64,000 nucleotides of DNA, taken from the NCBI RefSeq assembly GCF_010093595.1, contig NW_022985437.1, forward strand, positions 3,122,628-3,186,627. Reading direction: 5' to 3'. This document shows positions 31,904-43,290 of this stretch, in pieces; the stretch's first letter is position 1; every line of letters starts with the position of its first letter. The notes under the pieces are model-generated. The model did not search any database, was not told the DNA's origin, and worked only from the letters and a program-made list of their open reading frames with translations. Position numbers and translations under genes: made by a program. This DNA is from Mytilinidion resinicola. Its lineage: Eukaryota; Ascomycota; Dothideomycetes; Mytilinidiales; Mytilinidiaceae.

Positions 31904-32229
31904 GGTTCATTGAGCAATGCCTCTCCGTGCTTTTGGTTCTCCCTAGCTCTGACCTTGTTCTGATGCCGCCTGAACAGTTCTTGCCGCGCTCAGGAGTATC
32001 CATACCAAATCGCCTGTCCGGATCGAAGGAGCCGTGACGGCTGTCCCTGTCTTACACGCTTTGTTCCGTCTTCGATGGTCTCAGGCTCTCCGGCAAAGAA
32101 CTTCGCTCGGCCTAGATGAGGGCGTCGAATGCCTCGATCGTTGGGTGGAGTTTGCCGGGCGGGGGTTGATCTTCAGGCAGACCGAGTGGGAGAGCCATCG
32201 TCGGGTCGGCTGCCGATGGGAGGGATTCG

Positions 32230-33010
32230 GTGGCTTCAACACTTGCGGATCAAGCCTTTCGCATGCCCTTGGGGAAGAGCGTGCCCGGCCGCACGTCGGT
32301 CGTCCACGAATCGGTCGCGCCCCAGAACTCTCACTCCCGTGAGGAGATGGACTCCACGGTGGTCCGGCCCCATGACCTGGTACTCGCCGTCTTCTGCTGG
32401 TACGTCGTGATGGTCTGGCGTCAACTCTCGCGCCTCAGAACTCTCGCATCCATGAGGACATGGACTCCACGGTGGTCCCGCACATGACCTGGTACTCGCC
32501 GTCTTCCACGGGTGCGTCGTGATGGTCCGGCGTCGGCTGTCGCACCTCAGAACTCTCACTCCCACCAGGGGAGATGGGATCCGCAGTGATCTGGCCTTTC
32601 GCTCGGATTTGGGGAAGAGCGTACCCCATCGCGAGTTGGTCGTCCACGAATCCATCGTGCCGCAGGACTCCCACTTCCGCCAGGCGAGATGGGCTCCACG
32701 GTGATCTGGCTTCTTGACCTGGTGTTCGCCGTCTTCCGCGGGTGTGTCGTGACGGGCCGGCATCAGCTATCAGCTCATCTTCGTCGCCGGGGAGATTCGT
32801 CTTGGAAATGTCGATGTATCCTGGCTGTCTCGCAGACTTGCGTGCGGGACACAGTGATCTGACTGCTTGATCTGGCCTCTCAATCTAGTACTTGTCTGTC
32901 TTCGCGGACACATCGTGACGGTCCAACGTGAGCTGTCACCTCATCTTTGTCTCCAGAAAGATTCATCTTGGAAATGTCGATGTCTCCCGGCTATCTCGAA
33001 GACTCGCGTG
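32230..33010 (-). repeat. Complex tandem repeat encoding PDHHD-EDGEYQV modules
   Basis: On the minus strand, copies of PDHHD[AV]P[AV]EDGEYQVM occur near 32420 and 32530, and a variant RHDTPAEDGEHQVKKPDHRG near 32755. They alternate with GVRVLGRDRFVDDRRAAGHA-like blocks. A related ATTCRTCTTGGAAATGTCGATGT block recurs at 32795 and 32960. Frames change between copies. Likely a decayed repeat protein gene. Confidence 0.6.
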
Positions 33011-33111
33011 CCCGGCCCGCATGTTTGGAAGGTTTCGTAGCCGTGGTGCAATATCCTAGCGCAAACTTGAGGGTCGCTGATGTCGGGGTATCAGGCGTAC
33101 TGCCTCGACTG

Positions 33112-33400
33112 CTAACTTTGACGGAGAGACTCCAGCTCGACCGGGCCCACGAACTCCATAGGCAGCAGGACGAGCTCCGCGGGGAAGAAACGCTCGTTGC
33201 CCTCGAGCTTCTTCATGTCCCATCCTCTGTCGGCTTTCCGGGTCCATTCCACTGAGACTGTGTTGATGCCCTTGACGTTGCCGGCGCCGTCGTCAACAAA
33301 GTCCGCAGACATAACACAGTATTCTCCCGGATCTTTTCCCACATGCGTCTTAACCTCGCATGACCGTAGTCAACGCGGAAGATTCGAAGATAGACTTGAC
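33112..33400 (-). pseudogene. Glutamate synthase (NADH-GOGAT) fragment
   Basis: The minus strand reads FRVDYGH near 33370, then after a one-base frame change EVKTHVGKDPGEYCVMSADF. The frame continues through NVKGINTVSVEWTRKADRGW and ERFFPAELVLLPMEFVGPVE to a stop at 33112. This matches the C-terminal small-subunit-like (FAD/NADPH oxidoreductase) part of fungal glutamate synthase, which normally exceeds 2000 residues. Only about 90 residues survive and the frame is broken, so it is a non-functional fragment. It is flanked by a proline-rich frame and by repeats, indicating a rearranged gene graveyard. Confidence 0.75.
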
Positions 33401-33763
33401 GCGGCGAGGCAACCTCCCAGGCCAGAGTCGCTCATCTCGAGGGTTGAGAGCCTCTGGAATATTCCATCGAAGAAGTAGGCTCTTGAGGAGGGCTCCGTGC
33501 GGCTGGAAGTTGGCGGGTCCACCATATCCGGCATTTGACTGAGGTGGCCTTGCGGGGAGACCAGCAGGTGGCGGCGGTAGTGGCGTACTCGACATAGGCC
33601 GTTGCTGGTGTGGCGGCGGGACGCTGTCGAAGTTGCCGTGGTGAGGAACCATTCGAAAGCCAGCTGGAGGGCCTGCGTTCATGCGACCGTCGCCCAATAA
33701 CGTCGCGGAGGGTGCGGGAGGTGCGAACATGAAGAGTAAGGAAAGCCAATCAAGGTGATGCAA
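33400..33763 (-). CDS. Proline-rich frame, probably a gene fragment
   Basis: The open minus frame encodes GLPARPPQSNAGYGGPANFQ and other P/G/S-rich sequence, as in disordered tails of fungal RNA-binding or adaptor proteins. It leads directly into the glutamate-synthase fragment without a splice signal, so it is more likely a rearranged piece than an intact gene. Confidence 0.25.
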
Positions 33764-33959
33764 ATAACATTCCAGTGGACTTCTCCTGCGCCCCAGAATC
33801 CACCTGCGCGGAGAATGGTCGTACGACTGGTTGGACGTTGTTCTTCCAGGCCTGTGCCGAAGCCAGCTCGGCTTGAGCTGATCCGTGCACTCAGGTTGAA
33901 ATTGATGTGAACTCTGATTTCTATGGGTGTCTAGCTCGTTGTTTATATACTAGGGGAAG

Positions 33960-35700
33960 GAGGGGGGCCAGCCCCGGGGGCATAACGTGGTATCTCTTCC
34001 TGACGCGTTACTTGATTCATCCTGTTTCCTGATACAGTACTGATACCGTGCTGCAGCACTGCTGTTGCACTACCTGTTACTTCCTCTTGTATCAGCATGT
34101 TATCCTGATACGTTACTGCATATGAGTTGCTGACCCTAGGTTGTAGTGCTGCAACCCGAGTCGTGCAGTATCTTCAAGATTCCAAGGTCGACTGATAGAG
34201 TCGTTGCTTGGGTGCTGGAAAAAACGTGGTCCAAGAAAATCGGAGTGGTGTCAGGGTGAGGGTTTGGTGTGGAGGGCTGTCGGCTAACAGTGATGAAGAT
34301 CTCGCGGACCGTTTCTCAGCCCGGGGTCAAGCGCACGTGACATATGCAAATGGTTTCAGAACTCAGCATGAGGACGACCGCCGTCAACTTCAGGCCTCTC
34401 TACAAGTAGATTTGCTGGGCCTAAGATACCGTTTCAAGGAGCTCAGTATGCCTATCAAGAGATAGAGCCTATGTATGTTAAACCCATCCTGATCTTCACA
34501 ATGCAATTCAAGCTAGGCTGAAACTGCTGCTCCAGTCTGTACTCTGAGGTTCCTCGGACAACAAATTTTTGGAGAACGCTATCACTTCGTGGCAACACGA
34601 TCTCCCCTCTTGCGAGCGGTTGCATGCAGAGGATGAAAATACTCCAGCAAGGGATGAGTACGGCAGGTCGCCACGGGGATGGCCTGTTAGGTGCGCTCAG
34701 ACAGTCTCCGCGCCCCAGGCGCCTACTAACTCAGTGACCGGCGGAACAAGATAAGCTGTAGCTGGATAAAATATATGAGAGCCTTGACAGACGGCCGGAC
34801 ACAGTCTTCCCAAAATATTTAAGGCCTCTCAAGCATGACTAAACACAGAGCAATGCCCTACAGCTATCTGCCGTGTAAATACTGAGAAGGTGACTAATAC
34901 TGGATCTTCATCAAGTAACCGCAATACTATAAAATGAAAGTGGGAGCAGTTGGGCTGGACCGGATGCTCAATAGACAGATTAAATGCATTGGGCGGCCTG
35001 CCACCTGAGAGCCAAAAGATCGGAGGGAGCTTTCTTCTGGACTGGCAGACTGCAGGTGGAGTGAGACAGCGTGTGTGCGCTGGACAGGCGAGGAATGACG
35101 TCGAACGTAGCCCAAGATCAGACCGTGCTTGGCGACAACCGGTGGCCGATATGCGGCTCGAGCGTAGTCCACGGCCCGCTAATACAGTGAGAAGGTTCTT
35201 CAAGTCGGGGTATATGTATCTTATTATTCAGACGTCCTTCCGCCCTTCGGGGTACCACTCGGGTAGTGGTTAGATAGTTAGATAGCTTGCTTGTTTGCTT
35301 GTTCCTTTGTCGCTTTCAATCCTCAAGGGGTCTCGCTAACATAAGCTCAAGGGTTCAAGTCGTCCTCCGTCCGAAAAAAACTGCCCGGGGTTTTCTTAAC
35401 ATATCGAAGTTAAGTTTTTGCACTTTTTTTGCTCTTTATCTCCACCACGAGCTCTACATCCTATTCCTTCTGCGTTAAAGCCAGCCTAGGATCAAGATCA
35501 TCCAGCTCTCATTGCCTACTCTATCCCGCTTCTCGGCGTACTCCATTCGTGCACCCCTCCATGTTCCTCCCTTCGCCTGCTTCCCTCGAAATTTAGGTTA
35601 GCTGGCCTCCGGGGGTTTACTATTTTTTGAAGACCTCGGCAAGCACTGTGTACATGCGTCTGCAAGAGCTTAGTCCGCGTCGTCGGGATTCAGACTCAAA
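33960..35700. other. No supported gene; short CTGATAC/GTTACT repeats
   Basis: Between 34000 and 34140 the words CTGATAC, GTTACT and CACTGCTG recur as short imperfect repeats. Beyond that I see no frame of protein-like composition and no structure. Confidence 0.35.
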
Positions 35701-35709
35701 CTCACACCC

Positions 35710-36146
35710 ATGCTAGTAAGTCCACGGGCCTGGTGGCTTGCTCAGTCACCCTGGACGGAGGCGTCTGCCATCTCCGCATCATATTTTTCTAACCAAAGGA
35801 GGAGTCTCGCACGCCGTTCCAGCCCCTCGAGCCTGCTGCACTCTACCTCGCTGCCCCTGCGTCTGTTCAACAGCGAATATCGAAGAATAGCCCGCGTTGC
35901 TTTTCGTACTCTCTCCTCCCAATGACTATATCACCCGAAGAGGCAGCCCACCAGGTGCGGTATCCGCGACGAGAGTGGCAGTTGGTGCTTTGGTACCGTC
36001 TCGCGACCAGACACCTTAGACACCTCTCCAGCGCGAGGCACCGTTTTGGGCGAGGTGGAAATTGGACACAGTTAGGAGTTTCCGGGCACACATACGCAGA
36101 TTTTGAGGGATTCGGTGATACCGGCACCGCGGGCAGCACGGCCTAA
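35710..36146 (+). CDS. Small protein gene with a two-codon first exon
   Basis: Exon 1 is 35710-35715 (ATG CTA) and exon 2 is 35799-36146, joined by an 83-bp intron with GTAAGT donor, TTTCTAACC branch and CAAAG acceptor. The result is 117 residues in frame, starting MLEESRTPFQPLEPAALYLA, then MTISPEEAAHQVRYPRREWQ, a basic RLATRHLRHLSSARHRFGRG region and a Gly/Thr-rich end. Exon 2 alone is open for 116 codons but has no early ATG, so the tiny first exon explains its start. No domain recognised. Confidence 0.5.
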
Positions 36147-36677
36147 TATCCTACTGCATTCAGCCGTTCAGGTCGGTGGCTGTTCGCCAGTCTCTCAAGT
36201 AGAAACCATTGACTAGCATAGGAAACTCTCGAGGCCGCTCAGAAGCCGGCATAGGAAGCCCCTTTGAAAACCGCTATTCATCGCGTTCGAAGTCGCAAAG
36301 ACCAGCGGGCGCCTGCCGTAGCCAGATACTCCCACGTAAGGATCTGAGCGCGCCACGCCAACTTCTATGGAGGACACGCTGCCCCGGCGACAGTCAGGCG
36401 AGCCAGCGAGGGCGTCTTAACACTTGTCCAACATACCAGACCCATGCAGCGATGATGTTGCGGGCCAGCAAGCGTCTACTTTCGATCGAACACACATCTA
36501 CAATAAGTCCACCACAAGCTGTATTTTATGAGCTAACCTCGCCCAGGAGCTGGCCCAGTCCGCCCTCCACCACAGCAGACAGCGCAGTAGTACCCGCAGA
36601 TCTCACCCCAGGGCAGACTACATCCTCCCACCTCCCATCTTCAATACACAGCAGGAGAAGACAAGAGAGGAAGATAG

Positions 36678-36947
36678 GGAGGAGAGAGAGGGAAGGAAGT
36701 TGCGGAGCAGCCGCTGCCTGGGAAGGGTTGGGAGAATAGGGATACGGAGGAGGCGCTGGATGTGGAGGAGTGGAGCGGCGAGGTACGGATGAGGTTGTAT
36801 GTCGGGATGGTCGCAGAGGACAGTCTCCCTCTCCATCATCCCCTTTACCACCACCGAGAAGGGACTCGGCAGCACCGGGAGCCAGATAGAAGCGGTCGTC
36901 GAAACGTCGAAGTATACAAGCGAGTCTCTACCAAGGTCCTGCTCTGA
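36678..36947 (+). CDS. Exon of an unknown gene
   Basis: After an acceptor-like GATAG (36674-36677) one frame stays open for 90 codons to TGA. Its first half is strongly protein-like (EALDVEEWSGEVRMRLYVGM), while the second half is His/Arg-rich. There is no ATG at the start, so upstream exons are needed; none could be fixed. A second protein-like frame (FDLHGKNFDRQDDTLISFVG) at about 37398-37574 may be another exon. Confidence 0.35.
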   Translation, partial: GGERGKEVAEQPLPGKGWENRDTEEALDVEEWSGEVRMRLYVGMVAEDSLPLHHPLYHHREGTRQHREPDRSGRRNVEVYKRVSTKVLL

Positions 36948-37579
36948 GATGAACATCATCGCGTGTCAGGGATTCTATCATCGTACCTGTTGGATGCAAC
37001 GCGTGCTATCTTTCACGACGTGACAAGCGGAGAGCACGATTCTTCCGACTAATCCTTGGAGGTGGCATCAACATGATTTCGTGATATTCAATCCGCTTCC
37101 TCTGGGTGCCGAGGCGCAGCCCAAGTTCTGGATATTTCCAGCCTGACTTGACTCATCCCTTCTAGGTGGATTGTGTGTCGGGATGTCTCCTGGCGTAGAG
37201 ACGGACAAAACGTTCCCATTGGAAAAGAAAGAGAAACTGAAAGGTGAGGCGGATTCGCTGTCCGATCGGCACGAAAACTGAGACTACTAGGCGAATGATG
37301 AGTGTGTAGTGGGTGAAGAAGAGGCACGCCGCTGGGTACATGCCAGACAAGCGGCGAATGGCATTTCTAGTTGAGGCTCCCAGCCACGCCACTCCGGATT
37401 TCTGGCCGCGGAATCCGCAAGCCCCACCCTGCAAATCTCGTCTTCGATCTGCACGGGAAGAATTTCGACCGGCAAGATGACACGCTTATTTCATTCGTCG
37501 GCATGGACGAACTCAAGAAGACCATACGCTCGGAGGACCATCTATCCATAGAGAATGACGCAGCTCCCAGGTAGGGGTG

Positions 37580-38700
37580 CGAAAGAAGAAGCCGTTCTGC
37601 CCGGATTTACCCTCAAGTATTCCTCACGGACCTCCATACTTGCTTCAGTTGCTGGGGCAAAGATCTTGCCTTAGCGGCGGAGCATTAAGGGCGGCAATTC
37701 TCGATAATGACTATACCGCCTACATCTGATACGGCCTAGCAGCAGCAGTATGTGACCGAAGGATGAATTAGGAAGAGAAGAAGTTTTGGAAAGGGCAATG
37801 AGTCCCTCAAAGGCGTCCGTCATCCATTCACCACGGGGACAGCGATGCCTTCTTGGGGTGATCAGCGTGGCCCTTCTCTCGGGAACGGCATGTGAGACAA
37901 AAAGACTTCCCCTCTACCTTGCAGACAGCCTAGAGTGGGGACGATGCTGGCACACGCGCAAGAGAACTCTTTCGCGACACGGATGCTCTTTGGCACCCCA
38001 GGAAACAACATTCGTTTAGTAGAGGCGCATGGGAAGAGGAGGTTCGAAGCTTACATATTGGGCCAAAGAAGGTGACGTTCGGCCTCAAATCTTCAAAACG
38101 TATTGAGGTGCTTTATGCAGTAGCATGCGAATGCGCGCAGAGACGTGTATTCAGACCAATATAGGTGAATCGATCCAATTATGCCTATCAAAGCCCTTCC
38201 ATCAGACCACGACGCCATTCAGAGCCCATTGAATGTGACATGCGATTCCCATTCCAAATAAGATGCCAGGACACCTCATGCAGTAGCAGGAGGTGATGTG
38301 CTAGGACGACTTGTCTTTCTAAATTAGGGCAAGCGAGCAAAGCCTAGTTCTCTATGTACGCCTTTTGGACTGCAACAAACAATGCGGTTTGGAAAATGTA
38401 TCTTTATCTTTGAATTTTAGAGTATCTTGAAGGACCCCACACAGCATCAAACAATTGCGAGCAAAATGTTTGATCGTTCCCCTAAGAATCTACAAGCCAT
38501 CTTCGTTCAATCTATCTCTAAATCCCCTCCCGCTTCCCTGTTTCTGCAACCTATAGTATTCCTCCACACCGTTCCATCCTGCCTCCAACTGCTCCAACCA
38601 AGAGGCTCATCTGCAGTGCCATCTCAAGCTACTCGTTGCGCGCCGCCTAACTTTAGTCCTGGATATGTCTCTTTCGAGTCGGCCATCTATATCAGCGATT
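37580..38700. other. No supported gene
   Basis: No protein-like frame or repeat was noticed in this stretch. Confidence 0.4.
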
Positions 38701-38765
38701 AGCATGTGCGCTTTTGCCTACTTAGGAGGATAGCTCGAAGCTTGCCTTCATCGTCTCGTTGGAGC

Positions 38766-38915
38766 TCAAACGTCAAGATATGTAGTGATGAATTGGACGG
38801 ACTCGGGCTCATCGGCATTGGCACGGACAGCTTTCCAGATGCGGTAGATAATGAAGGGGAGTGCGACTCCGGCAAAGAAGGCGGCAAGGATGAGGGAAGG
38901 GGCGTCGTAGGCCAT
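38766..38915 (-). CDS. ~49-residue single-pass membrane protein (family copy 1)
   Basis: ATG at 38915 (CAACCATGGCC context), TGA at 38766. It starts MAYDAPSLILAAFFAGVALP with a membrane span at about residues 7-24 and ends in a soluble DEPESVQFITTYLDV tail. Length, span position, the aromatic/basic boundary (IYRIW) and the acidic tail match the proteins at 45679 and 56225. It has no signal-peptide cleavage logic, so a membrane micropeptide is likely. It is too short for routine gene finders. Function unknown. Confidence 0.6.
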   Translation of the reverse strand: MAYDAPSLILAAFFAGVALPFIIYRIWKAVRANADEPESVQFITTYLDV

Positions 38916-39359
38916 GGTTGCACTAGTTGTTCTAGTGGTTTGGGATATTGTAAGGTTGCGAGCTTGTAGATGAAATTGCTCGGGCGGAAATAGATATGTG
39001 AAGATGAAGTGAAGGAGGGTGAAGGGTAAGGTGAAGCCGCAAGCACGTAGTGAGTTGGAAGCAAGGCAGGGCTAAGGGAGGACCAACCACAATTTTCACG
39101 TCTGGATTCACTGTGTATAAGAGAGTTCCAACGGTGGAAGGTACGCCAGAGGAGATCGCGAGAGAATCTGATTTCAGGAGAAAAGCGATTTTGGAATGCG
39201 GGCGAGGAAGTATCGGTGCTGTTGTAGAAAGTGGAGGAAGGGAGGATTCTGCGAGATAAGTGCGCTGTCTTGAGCCATGTTAGCCACTTTATCATCATCA
39301 ACCACGGTGTTATATACGGAACAGGTAATTGGCTATTAACAAGTATAATAGATTGTAGA

Positions 39360-41869
39360 CGTCCTAGATGAATGAGCGGATAGCGCCTTCGTTTGACAGT
39401 TCGGCGGTAGCATTCCAAAAGCAGCTCCGCAAGTACCTCTGCGCTTCCCTCCTCCTTGTCCACAAGCTTCCCAGGTATCATTTTGATGACAGGCACACCG
39501 GACACGCCATAACTAGACGCATTGTTGTCGTTCTAGTTGTAGCTAAACTAAGTTAGTAAGAATACAGAACAAGAGTGCTGAGCAAATAGTAGGGGATAAG
39601 GACAACTTACTGGAGCACAGGCTTAGGCTCAGCATGTGCAGCTCGCTACCGAGCAGCTCGATGATGCGTTTGCAAGTCGACGGCCGGCACGCGAGCAGGA
39701 TCAGCTCGATCGGACGGTTGTCGTTGCCGGTCGTGTCAGGCATCTTGACCATTTTGATCACGAGGCTCGCCTCCTTGTTCCAGCGCGAGGTGGGCAGGTC
39801 GCCGGTGCCTTCGCCGCCTTCCTTTACCGAGGGTTCTGCTCTACTTCCATGTGCACGAGTTGTAGCGGTGGGCGGGTTTGTGCGAGTTGCCGGAGCTCGT
39901 GAAGAGGGTTCCTGGGGATGGTGGGGAGGAGGCCACGGTTGTCTATTGGTCCTAATCATGATGTGCACACGAGATCCACTCGCGCATCATAGACACCGTC
40001 TTTGATGATAGATCATCCGGCAGGGCCATCACGAACCGCGTCGTTGTCGTTCTGGCTGTATCTGAACCGAGTTAGCAGAAGCACAGAGCGAGACTGGCGA
40101 ACCAATCGCAGGAGATAAGGACCACCTACGAGAGCATTATATTGTGCACACAATTTCTCGAAAATTGCACTGGAGTGCCATAGACATCGGCTTCAACAAC
40201 GGGTGCACCAGTACCGCCATCGTCATACGCATCGTTGTCGTTCTAGCTGTCTCTGAAGAAGAAGAATCAGCAGAGGTTTCAAGAAAGTGTAGAAGGCGAA
40301 CCATGAGAAACGCAACATACCCGGAACATCATGATGCGCACACGGCATCTCTGAAAACTGCACTCGAGCGCCATGGACATTGTCTGTGATGATGTGCCCA
40401 CCGGCAGCACCATCATACGCATCGTTGTCGTTCTGGCTGTTCCTGGGCCGGATTAGCACAAGTTCAGAGCGAGTGCGAATGGTGAACCACAATTGAGGAG
40501 GTGCAACATACCCGGAGCATGCATCATGATGCGTACACGATATCTTCCAACGAAGACGCACCATAGTAAGACTGGTGTACAGGAGTCGAAGCGCGCGACA
40601 TCGTCGCCATACGCGTCGTTGTCGTTCTGGCTGTGGCTGGGCAGGGTTAGCAAAGATCAACAAGCCATGCAAGCTTTAGGGCTAAGAGGTCTTCACTTCG
40701 TGAGAGTATAGTGGGAGGACAGGGAATTTGCGACGGAGGAAGCATGTTTTGTGTTGGCGCGAGTGTGGGCGGCCACCTTTGGGGTGAAGGTCAGAAGCTG
40801 CCACTTACCGGAGAATGATGGAGCAGGAACGGGTCGGACCCAGTCCTGTCTGCGCTTTGCCAGCTTCATGTCCTGGAAGGAGGATGTTCATGAGTGAGGT
40901 TGAGGAATGGTGTTGTGGAGTGGAAGGTTGTGGGGTTCTGCGGTCGATAGAAAGGGTGATGGTGCGGGCTCGGAGACCGGCTGCCGGTTGCTCGAGGATG
41001 GGGGCCGAAGTGGAGCCGCAGGGGACCGGAGCTCGAGGACGGTGGGATTTCTGAGTGCTGGTAGCTATATTTGTGGATATGAGCTATCCTTGAAGTCTCT
41101 TCTTCCTGCAACTTACCACTCAAGCGCCAGGTGAAAGTGTTGAGTGCGGTGGGCGGCCGTGTGAGGTCAACGCGTAAGGGAGAACTTGGAGAGGCATAGA
41201 CAGCAGCGACCTTTTTGACGGATGCAAGGTATGCTACCTTGTGGTCGTAGGTGCATTGTAGCCGCAAGTGGAGATGTTCTGCAGAAAAGTAGAGGGCCTT
41301 GTTCCACCCTGGAGATGAGTTCGCGATACGAGCGCCCATCGGGCTTTGGCATGGAGACTTCGAGTTCGCACAATCGCGCGTGGGACTTTCCCTTGACTAT
41401 ATAGCCCGATAGGTAATGCAGATAGCGCTCAGTTAGCGCTGTGATGACGGGCACCTTCGTCTAGCTCGTTAGGGAGATCTGTGGTGGTGCCGTCTTCTAT
41501 ACCGGCGCCAGGAAGAGCTTCTCGGGGTCTAGCTCTGGAGATCGGGGTGTGTGATAGGCGCAGCGAGGCTTTTTCATAAGCTTGTGTTGAGTTCATATAC
41601 TGGATGAGTGTCGGGGAGCGGCATGGGCTTGATCCTCTGGAGGATGTCTTCAACCCCGTCCGCGCTGCGTCCGCGGGCGGTAGCCTCATAAATGGCGAGG
41701 TAGAAGGCAACTGCTTGCGGAAATAAGTCTCGGAGTATCTCTCCGCAGCGGTGTTACATACGCAAGAGCGACTGGAATGGCGCTGGTCAGAGTCCTGCAT
41801 GGGCGCGCGACGCGTCTGCATCACAACAACACCACGGCAACGCATCCAGCACAACGTGGGGTACAACAA
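39360..41869 (-). CDS. Multi-exon gene with tandemly duplicated exons
   Basis: Minus-strand pieces follow each other across good splice sites. A first exon (41869 to about 41463, ending DLPNELDE) splices by GTGCCC...GCTAAC...ATAG into VKGKSHARLCELEVSMPKPD. A later exon ends at 40807 (ILR|GTAAGT) and splices (GCTAAC, CCACAG) in frame into QNDNDAYGDD. Four exon copies beginning (S)QNDNDA lie at about 40632, 40440, 40250 and 40055. A further exon is ELILLACRPSTCKRIIELLG (ending at CA|GTAAGT, 39613), and the last begins NDNNASSYGVSGVPVIKMIP. Copies 3 and 4 carry in-frame TAG and TGA, and one junction is out of phase. So either alternative exons exist or the gene is decaying. No known family. Confidence 0.45.
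39510..40632 (-). repeat. Tandem exon-intron repeat, ~190-bp period
   Basis: The plus-strand word CGTCGTTGTCGTTCTGGCTG (variants CGCATCGTTGTCGTTCTAGC) recurs near 39515, 40035, 40226, 40416 and 40610. Spacing of the last four is 190-193 bp. Each unit contains a complete intron (GTATGT or GTAGGT donor, CTAAC/CTGAT branch, ACAG acceptor) and an exon whose conserved peptide is NDNDAYDDG...II.D.VYG..VQFS. The unit of duplication is thus one exon plus one intron. Confidence 0.75.
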
Positions 41870-41999
41870 AATAGCTTCATTTTATAGCTAATAACTAAGC
41901 AACGAACGCATAGCAAGATAGATCAAAGGCATGCAGAGTCTTGAGATCATCCTCAAGCACACGCCAGAGACCAGTCTCATCATCACTAAGACCAAGCAG

Positions 42000-42170
42000 C
42001 TTCTTCTTCGATCACCCAGACCAGCTGAGTCAATCAATGAAAAAAGATTCGCGTTCGCCCGAGGCAGTGCAATACGAGCAACACAGTGTCCCCTGACATA
42101 GGCAAGCCCAGCGGCCAGCGGACGGTTTCCAAAAACAGCCCCGAAGCCAGAAGGCAACGAAGCGTAGTGA
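42000..42170 (-). repeat. Dispersed repeat copy (shared with 53.2 and 56.6 kb)
   Basis: GTGTCCCCTGACATAGGCAA and flanking sequence match 56620-56690 closely. The CTTCTTCGANCACCCAGACNAGCTGAGT block also matches 56523 and 53204. On the minus strand one conserved frame reads FGNRPLAAGLAYVRGHCVAR here and FGNRSLAAGLAYVRGHSVAR at 56.6 kb, so a coding segment was probably duplicated. The full gene is not resolved here. Confidence 0.65.
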
Positions 42171-42411
42171 GTCTTCCAAAATTTCAATGAAAGGCCCCTG
42201 CACTGGAGAAAAAAGAAGAAAATTTCAAAGGCGAGAATGAGATTGAGATCTTATAGGTGACAGACCGCGCTAGTGGAGGTGAATGACTCATCAACGCTAA
42301 GCGTTTTAACTAGGTCCAGATCCAACTATTTAAATCGTGTCGTGGATGCTGCGTGGCACGTGACGCCTAAGGCGGCGATACTCACGAGACAGGCTCTGTG
42401 AGGGTGCACAT

Positions 42412-43290
42412 TTAGCTATTACCAAAAATGTGATATTCATAGTACAACGTCTTAAGTACTTCATCGCTCAATTCGTCAATGTCAATGACTACAAGTGCTA
42501 AGTACATAGTCCAGCCACTACTCCGCTCCACATCTGATGCTAGGGAGTGGATCCCAAATGCACGCCCGGCTGACCCTATTACTCCAACAAGCTCGTCCCG
42601 TTCCAAACTATGTCCACCGGAAGCGAGAGAACTGTGGTTTACCTGTATGCAGCACCATCGGGCGCAACTGTTCGCTAATTTCCTGCAAGTGAGGAGGTTC
42701 GGACACAAGAATGGGTCGTCGTCCGACGATCTGTACTTGTGTGAGTAGATCGATTTGGCGACATTTGAGATTAGTATCTTGCGGGTTGGACACCACTTCT
42801 TCGTTTCCCCAGTGCTAGGAGTCATCTCCTTACTGCCGCCCGCCATGGAGCAGGGGCTCCGCCTTTCAGAGCTGAGTGGTAGGTAAAACTCTTTGGGATC
42901 TGGAAGTCGGCCTTGGGCATCAAGCGACGTGTCGTTGGGCCTAGGTCGGGCTGGAGTCAAAGGTCTGGGCCGAGAGGAGCTTGCAAAAGGTCGTTCATTC
43001 CACAATTTGGGCTTGCGCGGACGTTAGTCTGACGTGGGCTAAATCCCTTCTTGGTGTACCGCTTGGTGATGTACTGGCCAGGCGTGCTCTCCAGGAACTC
43101 GCAAAATTGGCTAGTCGGGAGCCCGCCGGCCCGGCCTGGCTCCTGCGCAGGTAGTGAACACGTCCCCATCGCGTCTGTGCGTGACGGGAACGTCGGGAAA
43201 TCCCCATGAAGGAAGTCCTGGCTGTCGATATGGGCGTTGTAGATCGCCGCTGTGATAGGAGACTCAGCTTCAGTGTGGACCTGTATCTAT
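42412..43290 (-). pseudogene. Gene split by a frame change
   Basis: From about 43290 one minus frame reads AIYNAHIDSQDFLHGDFPTF, then QFCEFLESTPGQYITKRYTK and KGFSPRQTNVRASP, stopping at 42957. Just before its stop another frame takes over at about 43010 (LWNERPFASSSRPRPLTPAR). It continues for some 190 codons through DPKEFYLPLSSERRSPCS and CRKLANSCARWCCIQVNHSS to VLKTLYYEYHIFGNS and stop at 42412. No intron fits the overlap, so a single-base indel (or a sequencing error) is likely. No family recognised. Confidence 0.45.

Noticed and set aside
35345..35385. T-loop-like GGTTCAAGTC
   Set aside because: No acceptor or anticodon stem could be paired around it.
36209..36739. A 176-codon plus frame
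   Set aside because: It begins without ATG, is Ser/Arg/Pro-rich and overlaps a better-composed exon in another frame at its 3' end.
38699..39505. A 268-codon minus frame as one protein
   Set aside because: It overlaps the better-supported 49-residue gene in another frame and becomes Ser/Pro-rich low complexity after the first ~60 codons.
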